Program-made: the position numbers and the translations under genes
Assembly (NCBI GenBank): GCA_963995525.1
Contig: OZ023207.1
Location: forward strand, 6,422,163 to 6,486,162
DNA: 64,000 nucleotides
Source: Escarpia spicata
Taxonomy: Eukaryota; Annelida; Polychaeta; Sabellida; Siboglinidae
Direction: 5' to 3'
The notes under the pieces: generated by a model
Databases searched by the model: none
Told to the model about the DNA's origin: nothing
What the model saw: the letters and a program-made list of their open reading frames with translations, nothing else
Part shown: piece by piece, positions 44,865-58,442 of the stretch
How the letters are laid out: each line of letters opens with the position of its first letter
Numbering within the stretch: position 1 is the stretch's first letter

Positions 44865-45401
44865 AGTTGTGAGCAATAATATTGACATTTTGGCAGCCAT
44901 TATATTTTTTTTATGTTTTATGGGTGTTCTTTTCTTTGTGATTAAGGACACCACTATGGGTAAGAAACTGCAAAAATACCTTCTGGTGCAATTAGTTTGA
45001 GGTATACCCATTTTTTCTCTTAAAGTGCCTGGACTATGTTGTCCAAAATACAAACGGGAATTGAACTATCCACCATGTGACTTGTTGCCAAGGAACGCCT
45101 CCGTCAGGCTGTCAGAAAACACGTGGTGGGTTCGAACATTCCGTCATATATTTTATAGAAATTCTGGCCTTTGCCTTAAGACAAATGGATTGTGACGTAG
45201 GTAAACCGCGACGTAGTGGATACATCAATTGAAAGCAATTTTAACGGACATATGGGGATAGATACTTTCTGTTATATAAATAACACACATATGTTGTTAG
45301 TACTGAACGTTTACTGCTTCAAGAAGGTGATGCGAACAGTATATAGCTATCTCATAAACCATAACGAACCGCGAACCGACAGTTTGTATCGCGAACGGTA
45401 C
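44865..45401. other. Upstream region of receptor C2, shortened
   Basis: Corresponds to 24858-25547 with about 146 bp missing near 45173. No gene; a GGCAGCCATTATA remnant of the GCCGCCAT repeats lies near 44892. Confidence 0.4.
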
Positions 45402-45724
<323 letters not shown>

Positions 45725-45915
45725 CGGGATATTTCTGAATACTCTACAACGTTTCCGTCAAAATAATTACCACTATGGATATTTCTGGGTAACGAAACAT
45801 ACATCCTTGATTTATCATTTGTATCGTTCGTAATCACAAGCAACTGTCAGTTACGTCTACGAAACTAGTGGTTTGACTTTGTCTTAGACAACAGTGTCAA
45901 GATTTGAGAACTAAT

Positions 45916-46020
45916 CACGATGCATCGGATTTTCTGTGTGTGTTTACGGCAGTTTGTTTTTCATCCCTTAAGACACCCAGTAGAACAAAGAATCTAATCC
46001 ATTACCGGATTAATAGATTT
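45916..46020 (+). promoter_or_regulatory. Conserved 5' block of receptor C2
   Basis: CGATGCATCG at 45918-45927, 220 bp before the ATG; CATCCCTTAAGACA at 45963-45976 (one change from C1); ATTACCGGATTAATA at 46001. Confidence 0.45.
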
Positions 46021-46137
46021 ATCTTGTTGACCAAACAGTTGAATTTGTATCCACATCTCAGTAATGTCACATCATTGCTATCGCGATCTGTTCGCTGGAG
46101 CACGGGAAAGCGACACTGCAACATCAGAAATTTCAAA

Positions 46138-47079
46138 ATGGATGTCAGTGACTTCGACGAATTCAAACCGATTGCAATCAGCGCATTGATTGTCGTGAAT
46201 ATAACACTGAACCTTATCGTGATAGCAGTAATCGTCAAATATCCACAACTGCGCGAAGATCGCACGACACTCTTCATGTTCTCGCTCACGCTGTCAGATC
46301 TCGCCAACGGCTGCCTGGCGATGCCAATCAGCGCTGCTTTGTGCTCCAGCGCGACGCCAAATGTACGTAATGACATTAAATACTTTCCCAAAATTCAAAG
46401 TGTCTTCTCTGTTTGGTTCACTGTCACCTCAATGTACAGTCTCTGCTGGGTGACCGTGTGCAAGATGGTCGCCATATCGAACCCTCTCCGCTATGAACAA
46501 GTTCTCACTCGAAATCGTTGCTACTTCATAATAGGTGGACTGTGGTTAATCGGAGCGTTGATGGGCGCAATCGTAGCATATAACGTTGAGTCGTGGAACT
46601 ATAATGTGTGCATGTACGAAGTAACCATTTCCAAAGGCAATGTTGGTTTATTATTTATCCTTGTATTAATCATAATTATATGCCCTATTATCGGCCTTGT
46701 TTACTCGACGACACGAATATTCAGAGCGATTCTTCGAACGCACCGTCAAATTGCTGCACAGGTTACCTCAATCGGTGGAGATGATGTCGGCGTCGCAACC
46801 ATCCCGTCTTTGACTTTGAAAACGATTCGTTCAGGAAGAAACCTTTTGATTATTTGCTTGGCGCTAATGGTGTTGACGATTCCTTATGTTGTATGCGCAT
46901 CTATGCTATTGCTGGGATTTAGTATATATGTGCCGATGTGGTATACATTTGTATCCAATTGGATCTTAGCGAGCAACACGTTCGTAAACAGTCTCATGTA
47001 TATTGTTCTGTTTCGATCTGTTCGGGATAAAACGGTACAAATGTTATGTGATCGTACTCTGCTCTGTCGGTGTACGTAG
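46138..47079 (+). CDS. Receptor C2: intact intronless class A GPCR, 313 aa
   Basis: Nearly identical to C1. The only residue differences I find are Leu55 (canonical) for His in TM2, restoring TLSDLANG, and DRTLLCRCT for DRTQLCRCT in the tail. All seven helices, Asp54, CKM for DRY, PLRY, P183, P249 and NSLMY are present. With the ordinary TM2 motif, C2 looks the more conventional of the pair. An upstream in-frame extension to 45904 is open but is conserved flank, so the ATG at 46138 in the TTTCAAAATGGAT context is preferred. D2 follows as in U1, and there is no B-type receptor in this unit. Plasma-membrane receptor; ligand unknown, chemosensory role only inferred from tandem expansion. Confidence 0.87.
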   Translation: MDVSDFDEFKPIAISALIVVNITLNLIVIAVIVKYPQLREDRTTLFMFSLTLSDLANGCLAMPISAALCSSATPNVRNDIKYFPKIQSVFSVWFTVTSMYSLCWVTVCKMVAISNPLRYEQVLTRNRCYFIIGGLWLIGALMGAIVAYNVESWNYNVCMYEVTISKGNVGLLFILVLIIIICPIIGLVYSTTRIFRAILRTHRQIAAQVTSIGGDDVGVATIPSLTLKTIRSGRNLLIICLALMVLTIPYVVCASMLLLGFSIYVPMWYTFVSNWILASNTFVNSLMYIVLFRSVRDKTVQMLCDRTLLCRCT

Positions 47080-47519
47080 CTGTCAGAAAACCTTTAAAAT
47101 AACAATATAAAGACGATGATACTTTCACATAATGTCGTCATTTTTTTAAATATTCTTTACAAATACGTGTGCATTTTGATTTTAACATTCCCTATATAGT
47201 CGCGTGATGTGTCTTAAAAACAACAACAACTGCATCAATATGTTTATTTGGCATATGTAGAAATTTTGCATATTGAATGCACGTCATACGCGTATATTTT
47301 GCATTAGCCACGCATAGTTTCCTTTATCTCGGAAATGCCAAAAGGAGAAGTTGCCCTGTATGCTGTTTCTCAATTGATGTTTTATTGTGCCGTTTATTTT
47401 TCATGCCTTGCAGTGTGCATGTGTCCATCGCAATATATATATCATATACGCATATGTTTATCATAATATTTCAAAATACTGGTATAACTTTCCAGCCTAA
47501 CCAATTGCCACCGTGGACA
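47080..47519. other. Receptor C2 3' flank
   Basis: Counterpart of 27252-27692, ending in the broken start of D2. Confidence 0.5.
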
Positions 47520-48121
47520 TATGTAAGATGGTCGCAATAACGTATCCGCACCGCTATGAACAACTCACTTGAAATCGATGCTACATAATAATATATGGAC
47601 TGTGTTTAATGTGGATGACAATGGGCGCAATAGCGGCATACTATGTTGAATCACGGGACTTTGGTGCATCTGAGTATATAGTAACCATTTACAAAAGCAG
47701 TGTGATTTTACTCTATATCATTGTATCCATCGCAACTATATGCCGTGTTGTCGGCATTGTCTACTCGACTACTTGAATATTCCGAGCGATTCTTCGAACC
47801 CATCGGCAAATTACAGCCCAGATGATGTCAATGGGTGGAGAAAGCAGCCACGTCGCAACTACCCCGTCTTTGACTTTGCAAACCATTCGTTCTAGAAGAA
47901 ACGTACTCATTGTTTGTTTGGCGCTAGTCGTGTTGACGATTCCATTTCTTGTAAATGCATCTATTACATTGCTGACATTGCTTCAATACGGGCCTATGTG
48001 GTATAAATCTGTATCCACGTGGATCTTTGCGAGTAATTCGTTCATAAGCAGTTTCATATATATTGTCGTATTTCGATGTGTTCGTGATAAAACGGTGCAG
48101 ACGTTACGTGATGTTACTTAG
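47520..48121 (+). pseudogene. Receptor D2: GPCR pseudogene, TM3 end to C-tail
   Basis: Shares every disabling change with D1 (missing TM1-TM2, stops after TM3 and TM5). The last open stretch, 47822-48121, covers TM6-TM7. It was already dead before the segmental duplication. Confidence 0.8.
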
Positions 48122-48872
48122 ATCTGTAAGTGTTTGTATATTGGCCAAAGAAAATAAATGTCAAAAAAGATTACATTTTGAATACAATGATGCAGTTTGT
48201 TTTCTTTTCTGAAAATCAAATATGTGTACGTTTCTAATTTAGTATTATTAACAACAAAGTCGCATTTATATGTCCACATTAAGAAACTGTGCGTTTCTGT
48301 AGATGTACAACACACACTATTTTAAAAGAATAAAGTGGATGATACCTTTAAAAAATTTAATCATTTGTTTTCTTATTGTGACGAAGCACGTGTGCATTTC
48401 GATGAAAAGATAGTTCCAAAATGTTATATTGGGTGTATGTGGACTAGAGTTTCAAGATAAGTAGCAAAGAATGATTTTTGGGGGTAAATTTCGACGTTCC
48501 TCAATTCGAAGAGGTTCTAGTATCTAGATCTAATATATTGCCAAAACCACTTTACGGTCTTTGTGTGGTATCCGTTGAAACAGTATGACACGACATCGCA
48601 ATAATCATTGCGAAGTCATTTGCTTTCTTGTTATGCCGAAAATATGTGTGCATTTTAATATAGTTACAAAATAGATGGGTGTAAAACTTGTTTTCTAAAA
48701 CAGGAACAACAGCTAAAATATGCCTGTTTGACGTACGGATAAATGCTGAATATAGTATGCACGTCACGGCCATATATGTTGCCTAAGCCACTCGCTGCTA
48801 CCATTCATCCTGAAATGTCCGGGAGGAGGTTTCCCTAAATAGTGATTCTCAATTGATCTCTTAATATTCAAG
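48122..48872. other. Receptor-module flanks after D2
   Basis: Counterpart of 28295-29072 with a 27-bp deletion near 48509. Confidence 0.5.
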
Positions 48873-50176
48873 AGGATGGCAATCAACGCACTAGTTGAGC
48901 AGATGTGTGAAGAAGAGGGGGTGGGATTCACATATTTATGGGGATACTTTGTTGGGAGGGAAGATATGTACATGAGAGATGGCCTCCATCTTAGTGAAAA
49001 GGGGGCAGCAGTTTTCTCAGAGAACCTGCTGCGATCTGTTGACAGTGGGACAGGTTGCATCTATTTAAACTAGATTCGCAGGGGGTACTCACAGAAAAGC
49101 CTGAAAATGGAGGCATAGATAAAGACAGCACAAATAAATCAGCAAATAACAGTCTGGAAAACTCTTTTGAAGCTGGATATAAATGTGTTTGTTTAAATGC
49201 AAGAAGTATATTAAACAAAAGAAATGAACTAAATATTATGGTAGAAGATATTGACCTTCATATAATAGGTATAACTGAATCCTGGACCACCACCGATATA
49301 TCAGATGCTGAATTGGGACTGACAGGATATGTAATGTTTAGAAAAGATAGAATAGGAAGAAAGGGAGGTGGAGTTATTTTATATATTAAAGAATCTATTC
49401 AGGCTTATGAAATAAAATTAGAAAGAGAAGCAGATTGCGAAGAAGCTGTTTGGTGTAACATAGTTACAGGAAACTCAACGTTAACAGTTGGGTTAGTTTA
49501 TCGAAGTCCAAACATAAGCATAAAAGAGAATGAAAAAATACAAAACGCTATAAGGGAAGTAAGCAAACGAGACTGTGTTATTATGGGGGATTTTAACCAC
49601 GGGCATATACAATGGAAATCTCTACAGAGTATGGGGAGTGAGGACCACAAGTTTTTAGTTTTAGTTCAAGATACATTCCTTTCTCAACATGTGCTAGAAC
49701 CAACCAGGGGTGAGAATGTGTTAGACATAGTTTTGTCCTCACAGAATGAATTAGTTGACAATGTCAATATATGTGAGCCACTGGGGAGTAGCGATCACAA
49801 CCAGATACATTTTACCATCAAAGTAAAATGAGAAAGGAATAGTAAAAAGCAGTATAGGAGAAATTTCCACAAAGGAAGGTATAAGGACATGAGGAAATAT
49901 TTAGCAAAGATAGACTGGAATAACACACTAAAAAATAAGACGGCAACAGAATGCTGGAATATATTAAACAGTGAAATTAAGTGCATAGGCGATAAATCTG
50001 TACCCTTCAAAAAAAAAGGAAAACGGTCCAAAAAGAAACACTTATCGAAAGAAGCCATTAGAAAAATTAAGTACAAACAAATGATGTGGAAGTCATATAG
50101 ATGTACTGGAAATGATGAAGACTACAACAGTTATAAAGAAGCACTTAACCAAGCTACAGCTGAAATTAAGCATATG
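48873..50176 (+). mobile_element. CR1 piece: SGNH end plus endonuclease, U2
   Basis: The SGNH end (48876-49073, RDGLHLSEKG) and the endonuclease frame (49055-49831, 258 codons) match U1, including the TGA at 49829-49831. Beyond it the linker frame 49889-50371 is open here and runs into the GAT-rich repeat, so the long C-terminal Met/Ile/Thr-rich part of that frame is artefact. Confidence 0.8.
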
Positions 50177-50581
50177 ATGGCAGTGGTGATGTTGGTGGTG
50201 ATTATAACGACGATGTATATAACGAGGATGATGATGATAATGAAGATGATGACAACGACGACGAAGTTAATCCATTTGAAGACTTTGATGATTGTAATTA
50301 TACGGTTTGAGTTAGCAATAAATTCACAGCTAAAAGTCCATTTCACTGACAATTATCTCGACAACATGTAAAACAAAAATATTTAAAAATAAATAATGTA
50401 TTGTATTTAATCGGATCATTATGTACGACTACAGAGTACCACTCTGTAATCATTGTGTATGCTTACATAGTGGCAAAATGTTCTGCATTATTAACACGCA
50501 GTTTAGCTGTCAGTGGTACTGGTCTCGAATGCACAAAAGTAGTACCGACAGACGCGTTCGACGGTTCCTGTGCTGCTGTAA

Positions 50582-51295
50582 CTACAAGAATTCTTGTAGG
50601 TACGTGCCGAAAAGAGGTCGATATGTGCGGAATTGCCTTATTAGCTTTCTCTTTGCTCGCAACCACAAGTTTTTAATATTTTGTTTGAGGACGTCTGGAG
50701 AAAACGGGTCCACGAAGTTGTGTTCGTGGATTACAACATCGTGTAGGTACACGCCACCGTTCAGCTGGTCGAGATTGTGGTACGCCGCCCATCCGTCTGT
50801 CATCACGTGTGTACCTGGCAAAAGCCACTGCGCAATGATAGGCTGTAGTGTGGCAGCTCTCCTGCCAGGAACGACTTCCAACCTACACCGGCCACTTTCC
50901 CTCTCCACGGCCCCCAACACCCATTCTCCATCATTAACCCTGCCGCGGTGATACTTGCGGTGGTAGAAGTAACCCTCGTCTAGTTCGACAACAATGGGGC
51001 TACTATTGTTGTCGAAACCACCATGTAGTTGCGGGTGGTTCCAGACGTCGACAGCACAGATATCACGCACGAAATTGTGCCAGTCAATGACAGTGTGGTT
51101 AGACAGGTTCAAATGCCACATCCCATCTGTCATGGCAATCTCAGCTGCCCAACTATGCAACAACCACATGATCTTCCCGAGCGTTAGACGACTCTTGAAG
51201 AACGAGTTGACGCATAGTCCCCTACGCTCACCGCACATAGAGCATTTTCAGCGTAAACCGTCGATGGAATCTATTTTGAATATCAATAAATTCTG
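50582..51295 (-). mobile_element. Merlin transposon relic, U3 copy
   Basis: 218-codon frame (51238 to 50582) with the same residue set as U2: both catalytic Asp kept, Lys at the Glu position, shared upstream TGA. Preceded by the GAT-rich repeat (50177-50295). Confidence 0.75.
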
Positions 51296-51357
51296 ATATA
51301 GCACCTTGCAAGCGGCAACTCAGGGCAACATTACACTTGGTTTGCAACGACTGCCAG

Positions 51358-54300
51358 AGCTGGGCGGATTTTGCATTGTCTGGTTGCCAAAATCATGGGC
51401 AGAGACCAAAGAAGACGAGTTCACGTTTCGGTGTACGGGGTGTTTGAGGGTAGAATGTCTGATGAAGGAGGTGTTTAAATAATATAATGATGGAGATGGA
51501 GGTGAGACTCAACATGGAAATAGATGGAACAGCGAGGGATGACACGGAGAGAGTTGAGAATACTACGACACAGGAGCAGAGTTGTGACACGGAGACTGAA
51601 GAAAGGAGACTGATAGGAGGGAAGGTGACATGTGTGAAGAAACAAGACAATTAGAAGAAGACAGAGGGACGGAGGAAAAGTTATTGGCAGAGGAAAAAAC
51701 GGGTCGGTGGGGATGTAACAACAGGTGGTCAGACTGTAGAGAATGAGGAGAGACGCGACAGCGATACAGGTGGTGAAGAGGTAGATACCACAGAGGCAGT
51801 TGGTAAGACTGTGAAACAGAAGACTGAGAAGAAGACAGATGACAGAAGACAGAGTGTTAAGCAAACGACAGAAAACGTGACAGGCGTGAAGGTTACATGG
51901 GAGAAAGTGACCGTAGAGAAGGAGGTAGGAGGGGGAAAGGGACTGTGTTATTTAGAAGATTTTAACCATGGCCATATACAATGGAAATATATACAGAGTA
52001 TAGGTAGTCAGGACCACAAGCTTTTAGTTTTAGTACAAGATAGTGTCCTTTCTCAACATGTGCTAGAACCAACCAGTGGTATGAATGTGTTAGACATAGT
52101 TTTGTCCTCACATAATGAATTTCTTGACAATGTCAATATATGTGAGCCATTGGGGAGTAGTGATCACAACCAGATACATTTTACCATCAAAGTAAAATCA
52201 CAACGGAATAGTAAAAAGCAGTACAGGAGGAATTTCCACAAAGGAAGATATAAGGACATGAGGAAATATTTAACAAAGACAGACAGGAATAACACACTGA
52301 AGAATAAGACAGCAACAGAATGCTGGAATATCTTAACGAGTGAAATTGAGTGCATCGTCGGTAAATCTGTTCCTTTGAAAAAACAAAGGAAACGGTCCAA
52401 AAAGAAACACTTATCGAAAGGAGCCATTAGAAAAATTAAGTACAAACAAATGATGGGGAAGTCATATAGACGTACTGGAAATGATGATGACTACAACATT
52501 TATAAAGAAGCATTAAACCAAGCAAAAGCTGAAATTAGAAATGCAAAGAGAAGCTATGACAAAAAATTTGCTTGTAATATAAAACATGGCAGCAAGAGTT
52601 TTATGCGTATGTCCGAAGCAAACAGAAAGTTCAAGATAAGGTTGGACCTCTAGAAGATAGTGCTAGAAATATAATATCAGAGGGATTCTTAATGGCAGAA
52701 GACCAGAGTGAGTATTTTAGTTCCGTGTTTACCAGAGAAGATATTAGTTCACTGCCAGTATCAGAGGCTATGTTCAATGGGAAGAATCAGACTATTTAGG
52801 ACAGTTAATTATAACCCCGGAAATGGTAGCTAAGAACTTTCGGGCTATTAAGGATAATAAATCACCTGGAGTGGATAGGATTCCGCCCAAAATACTACTG
52901 GAAATTGTAGAACAAATCAGCATACCGCTTGCAGCAGTTTTCAATTTGTCATTAGAAGAGGGAGTGGTTCCGTTAGAAAGGAAAGAAGCAAACATTATAC
53001 CGTTATTTAAAAACGGTTCGAGAAACAAGTCAGAGAAGTATAGACCGGTGAGTTGAACATCGATGATTTGCAAATTATTAGAAAGACTAATTAAAGATCA
53101 TATGGTGGATTGTCTTGTTAAACATGACTTGTTAAACACATCCTAACATACATGGGTACCTAAAAGCGAGGTCATGCTTGACAAATATGTTATGTTTTGG
53201 AAGATATCACTAAGTGGGTAGACGAGAGATCACCAGTAGATATCATCTACTTAGATTTTCAAAAAGCTTTCGACAAAGTGCCACATCAACGATTACTGCT
53301 TAAACTAAAGGCCCATGGCATAGGCAATAGTATAATTAACTGGATAGAAAAATGTCTGATTGACAGATGACAACGGGTAGTTTTTGGTAGTTAGGCTTCA
53401 AACTGGAAATCACTTTTGAATCGGGTACTCCAAGGATCAGTACTGGGACCTATATTATTCTTAACATATATAAAAATTTGGAAGATGATATAACAAGCAA
53501 GTTGTTAACATTTGCGGATGATACAAAAGTGTTTAGATGGATTAAAAGTGATGGAGATAGACAGCATTTACAAGATGGTCGTGACAGGTTAATCAAATGG
53601 TCTGAAAAGTGGCAAATGTTGTTCAATTTTGGGAAATGTAAATGCCTCCACCCAGAGCATGGGAATGAAGATTTAGAATATACAATGGGGGTACTGTACT
53701 AAGTATTACCATAAAAGAGAAGGACTTAGGGTTAACCATTAATGCTGATATGGAGGTTTCAGAGCAGTGCAGAATAGCAGCTTCGAAGGGAAATCAAATC
53801 CTTGGATTAATTAAGCGAAATATAGCGTATAAGGAAAAATAACTAATGATACAGCTGTACAAAACAATAGTTAGGCCTCACTTAGAATATTGTATACACG
53901 CATGGATGCCATATCGGAGGGACATAGATATGCTAAAAAGAGTATGGAGGTGAGCGACTAAAATGATGCAAAACGCCTAAATGAATGTGGTTTAACAAAA
54001 CTAGAGACCAGGAGATTGAGAGGAGATCAGACAGAAGTGTTTAAAATATTGAATGGTTATGAACATATTGATAGAATTTTTTTTTCTCACTTAAGTAATA
54101 TAGACTGACTAGAGGACATGAAGCTACATTAGTAAAGTAGCAGTGTAGACTAGATATAAGAAAGTTATAATTTTCACAAAGGACTGTAAATGAATGGAAC
54201 AGATTATCTGCTGATTGTGTGGGTGCTAGTAGTATGTATATGTTTAAAAATAAAATCGACACATACCTCAGAAGGGCGGGTACATGTAGATTAAAGGGTT

Positions 54301-54377
54301 GGACTTTCGATAAGCCAAAGGGCTTCCTTGTCCACCTGCCATCTATAGTTAATCCTCTGGGTGGCAATCTTGTTACA
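51358..54377 (+). mobile_element. CR1 retrotransposon, internally deleted, U3 copy
   Basis: As in U2. Here the ORF1 linker, the endonuclease end and the EN-RT linker form one accidental frame (51811-52653, 280 codons). It shows directly how the internal deletion fused the charged ORF1 linker (VTWEKVTVEKEVGG) to DFNHGHIQW of the endonuclease. RT blocks: fingers at 52823-53056, DFQKAFDKVPHQR from 53254, FADDT at 53511-53525. Confidence 0.8.
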
Positions 54378-55229
54378 ATGATCGGTGGGGGAACAGTAGC
54401 AATTTGTGTGACTGTATTGACCCGGGGTTTAGGGCAGCCATTTGGTCCCGACTTGTGCTTGGTTGGACAGTCTGCCAATATCAAGCTACGATGTGGATTG
54501 AAACAAAAATAACGAACACAATATGGCATTTCAAAATGTATGGACGCATAAATAATAATCAATACTACATGTCAGAATTGTTTCCATTTAAACAAAACCT
54601 GTTAAAAAACGCCACTTCACATACGATCTCGCCATGATAAACACAACTAATGCTAGGTATCGGGCGTAACCGTACAAAATGGCCAAGTATCAATTGAAAA
54701 ATATGGGTAGAATTGTGTATCTCATGGAACTATAGTTACAGTGCGCTACGTCGATACGATTGTTTACATTGGTATAATATATTTAAATTTTGAATACCCA
54801 AGGAGGTAGGTAAATGTTTAAAAATGGAAATCCTGTTTTGGTTGTTTTTTAGGCTATTCTAGCAAGAATTAGGCCCCTTTGCTTGCAAAATTATACATAT
54901 CCTGAAAGACCTCGTTGATATGAATGCAATGATATGTATAACTTATATGTCAGATCACAAATGATGAAATAATAGGAAATAATACAATATGGAAAGTTAA
55001 AAACTGTCATACTTTTTTGAGATTGGCCCGTAAGCAAAATTGCAATTAATAAAACAATGAATTGATCATAATATAATAGAGATGTGGAGTCCGTCTCCCA
55101 GTCATCCAGTCATTGACATTATAGACGTCCGTCTTGTTTTATTGATGGAACGAACGTTTTGGTTAGTTTTAACTAAACTAATCGTATGACGTTGTGTTGA
55201 AAAATGTGTCATGATTAGTACAATTGCAC
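54378..55229. other. Shared AT-rich DNA, U3
   Basis: Collinear with 34576-35426; no gene. Confidence 0.4.
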
Positions 55230-55449
55230 GATGCATCGGATTACATGTGAATATCTACGAGCGTTTGTGCTTTATTTCATAAGACAAGCAGTGGAACAAA
55301 GATTCTAATTCCATTACCGGCTTAATACATTTATCTTTTTCGTCAAACTATTGATTTTGTATGCACATCTTTGCAATATAACATCATTGCTACAGAAATG
55401 TGTTAGTCGGAGAACGCGAAAACAGAACTGCATCACGGGGAATTTCAAA

Positions 55450-55794
55450 ATGGATATCTACGACTTGGACGACTTAAAACCTATTGTCATCAGCGCAGTG
55501 ATCGTCTTGACTATATCATTGAACCTCATCGTGATGGCTGTAATCGTGAGATATCCACAACTGCGCGAAGATCGCACGACGCTCTTCATGTTCTCGCTCA
55601 CGCTGTCTGATCTCGCCAAAGGTTTTACAATGATGCCCATCAGCGCTGCCGTTTGCTCAAGTGCGACTCCGAATGTACGTAATGACAGAAAATACTTTCC
55701 CAAGATTCAAGCCGTGTACACAGTTTGGTTCACTGTCACCTCAATGTCCAGTCTCTGCTGCGATCCTGTAGTTGTGCAACATACACAACGTTGA
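55450..55794 (+). pseudogene. Receptor A3: class A GPCR truncated after TM3
   Basis: 114-residue stub with the start in frame (unlike A2) and the same 3' junction after Cys103. The TM2 segment TLSDLAKG is intact. The 5' palindrome CGATGCATCG lies at 55230-55239, 220 bp before the ATG. Confidence 0.85.
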
Positions 55795-56503
55795 AATAAT
55801 AACGACGATGATATTTTTGTTTAAGAGAACGTAGTCATTTGTTTTCTTGGTGTGACGAAATATATGTGCATTTCGATTTTAATACAGTTCCTAAATAGTT
55901 GGTTGTATTTTTCCCTCTTCAAAAACAGGATCAACTGCTAAAATGTATCTGTTTTGCAAATATAGAAAATGTTGAGTATAGTATGCAGGTCACAGCCATA
56001 CCTATTGCCTTAGTCATGCGTTGCTACTTTTCTCCCTGAAATGACCGGGGTGCAAGTTCAGGTAAATACTGATATTCAATAGATGTTTTAATATTCCAAT
56101 CAATTTCCTTAGAACGCCGTCTCCATCTCAATCACTCTCTACCATTTGTCTCTTTAGCGTGGTATAGCGCGAGTATAATAATAATAATAATAATAATAAA
56201 CTTTATTTATAAACTAGACCCCAGAGTACGACTATGTTCAATAGTGTGTACGGAGTCGTTAAAATAAAACAATATCCATACATAAGACATAGTGGTGTAA
56301 ACATAAATGATCTTCTCTCCCGCTTACAGCGTGCAACACGCTTGTTCACGTGCTAAACAACTGGCGACTTGACTTCGGAAACGCGGCAGTGTACGACATT
56401 CGTAGGCGCGGGAACAGGGGAGCAGGGGCAGCCCACTGGATTTTTCCGAGGGGCAGACATATGATTCTGCCGCCGTATTAAATGTGAGCGTGAATGTTGG
56501 TTT
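55795..56503. other. Hybrid A/B-module 3' flank, U3
   Basis: Counterpart of 35991-36764 with (ATA)n at about 56174-56198. Confidence 0.55.
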
Positions 56504-57353
56504 TTGTGGCGAGCGTCAATGGCGGGTGGAAAACTAAATTTTATGAGACGATTAATGTGTATTTTTGTCGACTGTGAAAGTATGTGCAATTGGAGGGCAG
56601 GCATATGGTTTTCTGCCCACCTCCCAGTAATAGGCAGTGCGGCAGCGAAAAAATGTCCAGGACACCCCCCCCCCCTCACCGTGTTCGGATATCATGTGTT
56701 CGCAGCCGAGACAGCGGAGAAGGTGAAGTTACAGCGGCGCAGCGGCGAACAATTTACAACAGCACCCACCTCCCCCCGTCTTCCGATGTTCATGTCGAGC
56801 CAACCGAGACAGCCACAAGGTGAAGGAAGATGTGAAGATATGCGATTTGCGGTGGCGCGGCAGCGAAAAATGTTCAGTGGTGCTGAAGATCCGGTAGCCC
56901 CCCTATTTGAATTTCGTTACCGCGCCACTGACGACATTACCGGACCCTTACTGCACCGACAACAGATTGTCCAGCTATTAGCTGCGCGTGTCGTCCTCTG
57001 CTTACATCGGCGTGATCAACGCAGCAAGACGGCGGCAGTACGAGAGGTGCATTGACTAAACTACATGCGGCGCATCAAATTCTGTTTTGATGCACGGCGC
57101 CGTGCATGCAAACTCTCCACAATATCTTGCTGACTACGTATCTGCTTATGTTCCGTGTCGCACTCTTTGTTCGGCCGAGCAGTCCATCGTGGTTGTTCCT
57201 AGAGTTAACATGGTACGGCTCGGCCGACGCGCATTTTCATGTGCACGCCCCACCCTCTGGAACTCTCTTCCTCTAGAGCTAAGAACTCAACATGACTATG
57301 GACGTTTCAGGAGGGATTTGAACACTTTTATTTTTAATCAGGCTGTTTCTTAA
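56504..57353 (+). mobile_element. LINE-B 3' end, U3 copy
   Basis: The longest open version (56504-57055 then 57087-57353): AVARQRKMFSGAEDP, LLAARVVLCLHRRDQ, a short gap, MHGAVHANSPQYLADY, VVPRVNMVRLGRRAFS and LWNSLPLELR. The first about 90 codons do not resemble a LINE and may be flank. Confidence 0.65.
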
Positions 57354-57645
57354 TTTTGTTTAAATACATAAATATGAATTTTAATATTATATATAGCCTA
57401 CATAAATACTCCAAATGTGTGATTGTATCGTGTTGTCTGATGATGACGAAAGACATGTATGTATTGCACTTTCGCAACCTGATTAACTGGAACTGGCATC
57501 CAGATAAACAAATAGGTAATTTGTATTGGCACAGCACAACAACGATATATTCACGAATTGTTCACAACAATTAATTTAAAACGTGTTTTGTTCTTATCTG
57601 TGAATGTAGTTAAATATGTACATGCAAAAAAAGAAAGAAAGTAAT

Positions 57646-57787
57646 TGCTGGGTTTAGTAAATGTGTGCCTATGTGATGTACATTTGTATCACTTGGATCT
57701 TAGCGAGTACTTCATTCATAAGCAGTCTCATTTATAGTGTTGTATTTTAATCTGTTCGGATTATAACGGCACATATGTTACATGATG
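57646..57787 (+). pseudogene. Receptor relic E3: TM7 and tail only
   Basis: Counterpart of E1 and E2, with an extra ATTTATAGTG change in the TM7 codons. Confidence 0.65.
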
Positions 57788-58185
57788 TTTCTCTGCTCTG
57801 AATGTTTCCGTTTGGCCATGTGCACTGCATTTACAGAAACAATACGATCATACTATGAATACAAGGAAGTCGTTCGTTTTAATTATGTGACGAAGTACGT
57901 GTTCATTTCAAATTCAATATAGTCCCAAACTAGTTGGGTGTCTGTGGCTTTAAAAACAAGGGCGACTGGTTCAGTAGACATGTTTTACAGATGTGGTGAT
58001 GTTGCATGTAGTGTGAACCTCACGGCGATATACTCTGTCTTAAACCACACATTGTATATGTCGCTGTCCTTTTATCTCAGGAAGTCCTGTATGAGGTTGG
58101 CGTAAATAAAAATTAAAACGGTATGTTCGTACATAGCGCAATATCTAGTAATTATGACTGGTCAAAAGCTATACACTTTACTCTC
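57788..58185. other. Diverged receptor-module flank, U3
   Basis: Collinear with 37983-38381; no gene. Confidence 0.45.
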
Positions 58186-58442
58186 TGGCAGACCTGTTCA
58201 AGCGACCACCATATCGCCTTCAGTGGGAAGCATTAAACCATGTAGCAGTTGATGCGGGAAGACTATTCCTACACAAATGTCCGCCACTGTCTATAGCGAG
58301 GTACTCATTCATACAGCTGAGTGAACTGGAGCAACGAAGAGTGAACGAAGTTGTCCAAGTTTAATACGGCAGCGCAGGATTCAAACTCGGGTTCTCTCTA
58401 TTCAGAATCCGATGCTCTACTTACTGCGCCACTACGCTCCAC
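58186..58442 (-). mobile_element. tRNA-derived SINE, U3 copy
   Basis: Both boxes present on the minus strand (TGGCGCAGTAAG and GAGTTTGAATCC), as in U2. Confidence 0.7.

Noticed and set aside
51811..52653. 280-codon open frame taken as a gene
   Set aside because: It is an accidental fusion of the ORF1 linker and endonuclease end created by the CR1 internal deletion; RT downstream is broken.
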